DNA from: Asticcacaulis sp. AND118
Lineage (GTDB): Bacteria > Pseudomonadota > Alphaproteobacteria > Caulobacterales > Caulobacteraceae
Reading direction: 5' to 3'
DNA length: 64,000 nucleotides
Assembly: GCF_020535245.1 (NCBI RefSeq)
Contig: NZ_CP084910.1
Coordinates: forward strand, 124,001-188,000
The notes under the pieces: generated by a model
The model's database searches: none
Told to the model about the DNA's origin: nothing
What the model saw: the letters and a program-made list of their open reading frames with translations, nothing else
Part shown: piece by piece, positions 61,059 through 64,000 of the stretch
Numbering within the stretch: the stretch's first letter is position 1
How the letters are laid out: every line of letters begins with the position of its first letter
Position numbers and translations under genes: made by a program

Positions 61059-61129
61059 TCCAGACTCGTAACCTATTGGCAGCATCCTTATGTTAGGCTT
61101 GTCCCTCAGAGAGACGATGTGAGTGTGCG

Positions 61130-62380
61130 ATGCTGTATCTGCTGCATGAGTTGGCCTACTATTCCGCCGGACCCTGGCGCGCCGTGGCGCAAGCCAGCCG
61201 CGACTTCTGGGGCAACAAGGCCAACCCGATCGCCGAGACCGAGTTCGGGCGCAAGATGTACGCCTCGGCCGAGTTGTTCAGCACCGTCACCCGCCGTTAC
61301 GGCAAGCCCGACTGGCGTCTCGACACGGTCGAAATCAACGGCACGCCCGTGCGCATTCAGATGGTCGAGGACTGGTCTTCGCCGTGGTGCAGGCTGGTCC
61401 GTTTTCAGCGTGACCCGACCGACCTGCGCCGCGCCGGGGTGAAGAAGCCCGCGCCCGCCGTGCTGGTCGTCGCGCCTTTGTCCGGCCACTATGCGACCCT
61501 GCTGCGCGGCACGGTGCAGGAATTCCTGCTCGACCACGACGTCTATGTCACCGACTGGGTCAATGCGCGTCAGGTGCCGGTGCTGGAAGGCCGCTTCGAC
61601 TTCTACAGCTTCATCGACCACGTGCGCGACATGCTGAGGGCCATCGGCGCGCGGGCTCACGTCGTCGCCGTCTGTCAGCCGGGGCCGCCGGTGCTGGCTG
61701 CGGCCTGCCTGATGTCCGAGGATAAAGACCCGCTGCGTCCGGCCTCGATGACCTTCATGGGCTCGCCCATCGACGCCCGCTATAATCCGACCGTGACCAA
61801 CGATCTGGCGCAGGAAAAGCCCTTCACCTGGTTCAAGTCGAACATGGTCCATACGGTGCCGCCGCCCTATCCGGGCACGGGCCGCCGCGTCTATCCGGGC
61901 TTCGTGCAGCTCTATTCGTTCATGAGCATGAACGAAGAGCGCCACAAGGACGCCCACTGGGCCTATTTCAACTCGCTGGTCGACGACGATGGCGACGGCA
62001 TCGAAAAGCACCTCGAATTCTACGACGAGTACCTCTCGGTGCTCGACCTGACCGAGGAATTCTACCTTCAGACCATCGATCTGGTGTTCCAGAAATTCGC
62101 CCTGCCCAAGGGTGAGTTGATCCATCATGGCCGCCCGGTGAAGCTCGATGCGGTTACCGACGTCGCCCTGATGACCGTCGAAGGCGAGAAGGACGATATT
62201 TCCGGCGTAGGCCAGACCCAGGCCGCCCATGAAATGTGCAAAAACATCCCGGAAAACATGCGCGAACTGTACGTACAGCCGGGCGCCGGCCACTACGGCG
62301 TGTTCAACGGCCGCCGCTTCCGTCAGGAAATCTATCCGCGCATCCGCGACTTCATCGCCCGCACCGAGGCCGCTCTCTGA
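61130..62380 (+). CDS. phaZ: Intracellular polyhydroxyalkanoate depolymerase
   Basis: 416 residues, alpha/beta hydrolase. The nucleophile elbow is VCQPGPP with Cys182, the form used by intracellular PhaZ; SGHYATLLRGTV and HDVYVTDWVNARQVPV are family hallmarks, and GAGHYGVFNGRRFR near the C terminus carries the catalytic His. It mobilises stored PHB. The next gene starts one base after its stop. Confidence 0.93.
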   Translation: MLYLLHELAYYSAGPWRAVAQASRDFWGNKANPIAETEFGRKMYASAELFSTVTRRYGKPDWRLDTVEINGTPVRIQMVEDWSSPWCRLVRFQRDPTDLRRAGVKKPAPAVLVVAPLSGHYATLLRGTVQEFLLDHDVYVTDWVNARQVPVLEGRFDFYSFIDHVRDMLRAIGARAHVVAVCQPGPPVLAAACLMSEDKDPLRPASMTFMGSPIDARYNPTVTNDLAQEKPFTWFKSNMVHTVPPPYPGTGRRVYPGFVQLYSFMSMNEERHKDAHWAYFNSLVDDDGDGIEKHLEFYDEYLSVLDLTEEFYLQTIDLVFQKFALPKGELIHHGRPVKLDAVTDVALMTVEGEKDDISGVGQTQAAHEMCKNIPENMRELYVQPGAGHYGVFNGRRFRQEIYPRIRDFIARTEAAL

Positions 62381-62381
62381 C

Positions 62382-63104
62382 GTGTTGGGGCTGAAGCGGG
62401 CAAAACCGGTCTATGAACCGGGTCAGGTCATCGATTGCGGCGACTTTCTGCTGCGGTTGAAGGTCAATGCCCGCGCGCGCCGCATCTCGCTGCGCCTCGA
62501 TAACAAGACGGGCGAAGCCGTTGTCACCGCGCCGCGTCCGCGCGATCTGGCGCAGGCGGTGGACTTCGCCCTCAGCCGCGCGCAGTGGATCGCCGAGCAT
62601 CAGGCGGCGCGACCTGACAATATCCTCTTCACGCCCGACAGCGATATTCCCTATCTCGGCGCGCAACTGCGCCTCGTCCATTCGGGCAATGCCGCGGCGG
62701 CGCGTATGTCCGGCGGCGTGCTGACGGCGGGTGGAGACGGCGAGGCCTTTCACCGCCGCGTCGAGCGTTACCTGCGCAGACAGGCGCTGGAATTTGCTCA
62801 GGCCCATACCGAAATCTATGCTCAGAAGCTGGGCTATACGGGCGTGAAAATATCGCTGTTCGACGCCAAGGGCCGCTGGGGCTCGTGCACGCCGGGCCGC
62901 AAAACGATCCGCCTGAGCTGGCGGCTGATCCTCGCGCCGGAGCCGGTCTTCGCCTATGTCTGCGCGCACGAGGCGGCGCATCTGAAACATCCGGACCATT
63001 CCGACCGCTTCTGGGCAGAGGTCGAAGGGCTGTACGGAGATTATCGCTCGGCGCGGCGGTGGCTGAAGTCCGAAGGGGTCGGGCTGTTCGCCTTCGGGGC
63101 CTAA
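62382..63104 (+). CDS. YgjP-like (M48/WLM) metallopeptidase
   Basis: 240 residues from a GTG at 62382, immediately after the phaZ stop. C-terminal domain with DAKGRWGSCTP and the zinc motif HEAAH (196-200), with the third ligand in HSDRFW (His206). Members resemble SprT/YgjP; substrate unknown. Cytoplasmic by sequence. Confidence 0.87.
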   Translation: MLGLKRAKPVYEPGQVIDCGDFLLRLKVNARARRISLRLDNKTGEAVVTAPRPRDLAQAVDFALSRAQWIAEHQAARPDNILFTPDSDIPYLGAQLRLVHSGNAAAARMSGGVLTAGGDGEAFHRRVERYLRRQALEFAQAHTEIYAQKLGYTGVKISLFDAKGRWGSCTPGRKTIRLSWRLILAPEPVFAYVCAHEAAHLKHPDHSDRFWAEVEGLYGDYRSARRWLKSEGVGLFAFGA

Positions 63105-63276
63105 TCTCCTCACTGTCGCGCCGCGATGAGGAGGTGGATTTTGCCGAAGGCAAAAGACGGAGGGGATGACTCCATCATTTCAAAACTCCTGCGGTCTTGG
63201 TCAGCTTCCGCGCCGCCCCCTCCGTCAGTCCGCTTCGCGTACTGCCACCTTCCCATGCCTTCGGCACAGGGAGGAG
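63105..63276. repeat. Composite palindromic element (third copy)
   Basis: About 172 bases directly after the metallopeptidase gene. Outer arms CTCCT..GAGGAGGTGG and GCCACCTTCCC..GGGAGGAG; inner pair GACGGAGGGG (63156-63165) and CCCCTCCGTC (63227-63236). Same plan as 38691-38866, with the inner sequence diverged. Confidence 0.72.
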
Positions 63277-63373
63277 ATCGTCCTGTAAAATTATTTTCCG
63301 CTAGACGCAAAAATTTCCGAAAAAAGCGCCGTTCATGGGATGACAATCGACGCCCGATGAGTCATATGGACGG

Positions 63374-63407
63374 GCCCGCAGGTCCATTGCGACTTTGCGG
63401 GCTTTTT
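63374..63407 (+). terminator. Leader terminator before the aminotransferase gene
   Basis: GCCCGCA and TGCGGGC with TTTTT, 62 bases before the aminotransferase ATG. As it lies in the leader rather than after a gene, it may be an attenuator. The remainder of the 63277-63469 gap holds no supported gene. Confidence 0.55.
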
Positions 63408-63469
63408 GTCTTTAACCCCGTTCACGTTCCCTGGCCTTGTCAGGTCATGCTTCCATCTCAGGTGCAATC

Positions 63470-64000
63470 ATGCGCGATTTTTATCGTATCCGGCGTCTGC
63501 CGCCTTATGTCTTCGAAGAAGTCAACAAGGTGAAGGCCCGTCTGCGCGCAGCAGGCACCGATGTGATCGACTTCGGCATGGGCAATCCCGACATGGATAC
63601 GGCCCCGCACATCGTCGACAAGCTGGTCGAGACGGTGAGAAAGCCCAAGACCCACGGCTATTCGGTGTCGAAGGGCGTGCAGGGTCTGCGCAAGGCTATG
63701 GCCGGCTATTACGACCGCCGCTACGGTGTGAAACTCAATCCGGATACCGAGGTCGTAGCGACGCTCGGCTCCAAGGAAGGTTTCGCCAACCTCGCCATGG
63801 CTATCACGGCCCCCGGCGATACGGTCATCTGCCCCAATCCGGCCTATCCCATCCACGCGTTCGGCTTCCTGATGGCCGGCGGGGTGATCCGTCACGTCCC
63901 GGCCCTGTCGCCGGAGCAGTATCTGTCGGGCATCGAGCGCGCGGTGAAACATTCCGTGCCGACGCCGTCGGTGCTGATCGTCTCATACCCGTCCAACCCG
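63470..64000 (+). CDS. Class I/II aminotransferase, AlaC/diaminopimelate-type (3' end outside window)
   Basis: First 177 codons: MRDFYRIRRLPPYVFEEVNK, then VIDFGMGNPDMDTAPHIV, HGYSVSKGVQGLRKAM, VATLGSKEGFANLAMA and CPNPAYPIHAFGF. These are the N-terminal landmarks of PLP aminotransferases of the AlaC (YfdZ) / LL-diaminopimelate group. The PLP lysine lies beyond the window. In related genomes homoserine dehydrogenase often follows. Confidence 0.87.
   Translation, partial: MRDFYRIRRLPPYVFEEVNKVKARLRAAGTDVIDFGMGNPDMDTAPHIVDKLVETVRKPKTHGYSVSKGVQGLRKAMAGYYDRRYGVKLNPDTEVVATLGSKEGFANLAMAITAPGDTVICPNPAYPIHAFGFLMAGGVIRHVPALSPEQYLSGIERAVKHSVPTPSVLIVSYPSNP

Overview
The window is a high-GC alphaproteobacterial chromosome segment and almost certainly comes from the Caulobacteraceae; Asticcacaulis or a close relative is my guess, the genus being inference. 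The evidence is a Caulobacter-type set of markers: a ppsR-hemE intergenic region carrying TTAA-N7-TTAA CtrA boxes and GANTC sites, perfect TGTTTCACGTGAAACA parS sites beside mnmE-mnmG-rsmG-parA-parB, a DivL-type kinase with tyrosine in place of the phosphoacceptor histidine, a CenR-like regulator and an NtrZ-like periplasmic protein. No tRNA, rRNA, CRISPR array, IS transposase or prophage was recognised.

Layout. (1) 1-11.6 kb, minus strand: rimP, a GGDEF-EAL protein, a cytochrome-b-like membrane protein, trmB, metK, a PraR-like repressor, and the coupled block lnt-corC-ybeY-phoH-miaB. (2) 11.7-15.8 kb, plus strand: a GH106-GH28 pair for rhamnose-containing pectin, which interrupts the housekeeping series. 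(3) 15.8-23.6 kb, minus: fur, rimI, tsaB, nfuA, a universal stress protein and the giant NAD-glutamate dehydrogenase. A possible structured small RNA lies just upstream of the dehydrogenase. (4) 24-28.6 kb: HerA-like ATPase, MAPEG protein, mltA, Tim44-like protein, secB. (5) 28.6-32.4 kb, minus: dnaQ, coaE-aroE-maf, ppsR. (6) 32.4-32.86 kb: probable replication origin. (7) 32.86-43.3 kb, plus: hemE-hemH-hemJ, rho, a small DUF protein, mnmE, mnmG, rsmG, parA, parB with three perfect parS sites. (8) 43.3-52.6 kb: holA-lptE-leuS, a DUF3576 lipoprotein, ntrZ, thiE, yggS, an L,D-transpeptidase, cenR and two small proteins. (9) 52.7-64 kb: divL, an sdpR-sdpI pair, a GxxExxY gene between inverted repeats, regA-regB-senC, a YdeI-like protein, PHA depolymerase, a YgjP-like metallopeptidase, and the start of an alanine/diaminopimelate-type aminotransferase.

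How it fits together. Genes just left of 32.4 kb read leftwards and genes just right of 32.86 kb read rightwards, as expected for leading-strand coding around a bidirectional origin. ParA, ParB and the parS cluster 5-8 kb to one side would segregate that origin. DivL (cell-cycle signalling towards CtrA) and the CtrA boxes in the origin belong to the same control circuit. Several families of palindromic repeats lie between and within genes: CTCC/GGAGG composite elements, and CCGAAAA...TTTTCGG hairpins, one of which is translated inside rsmG.
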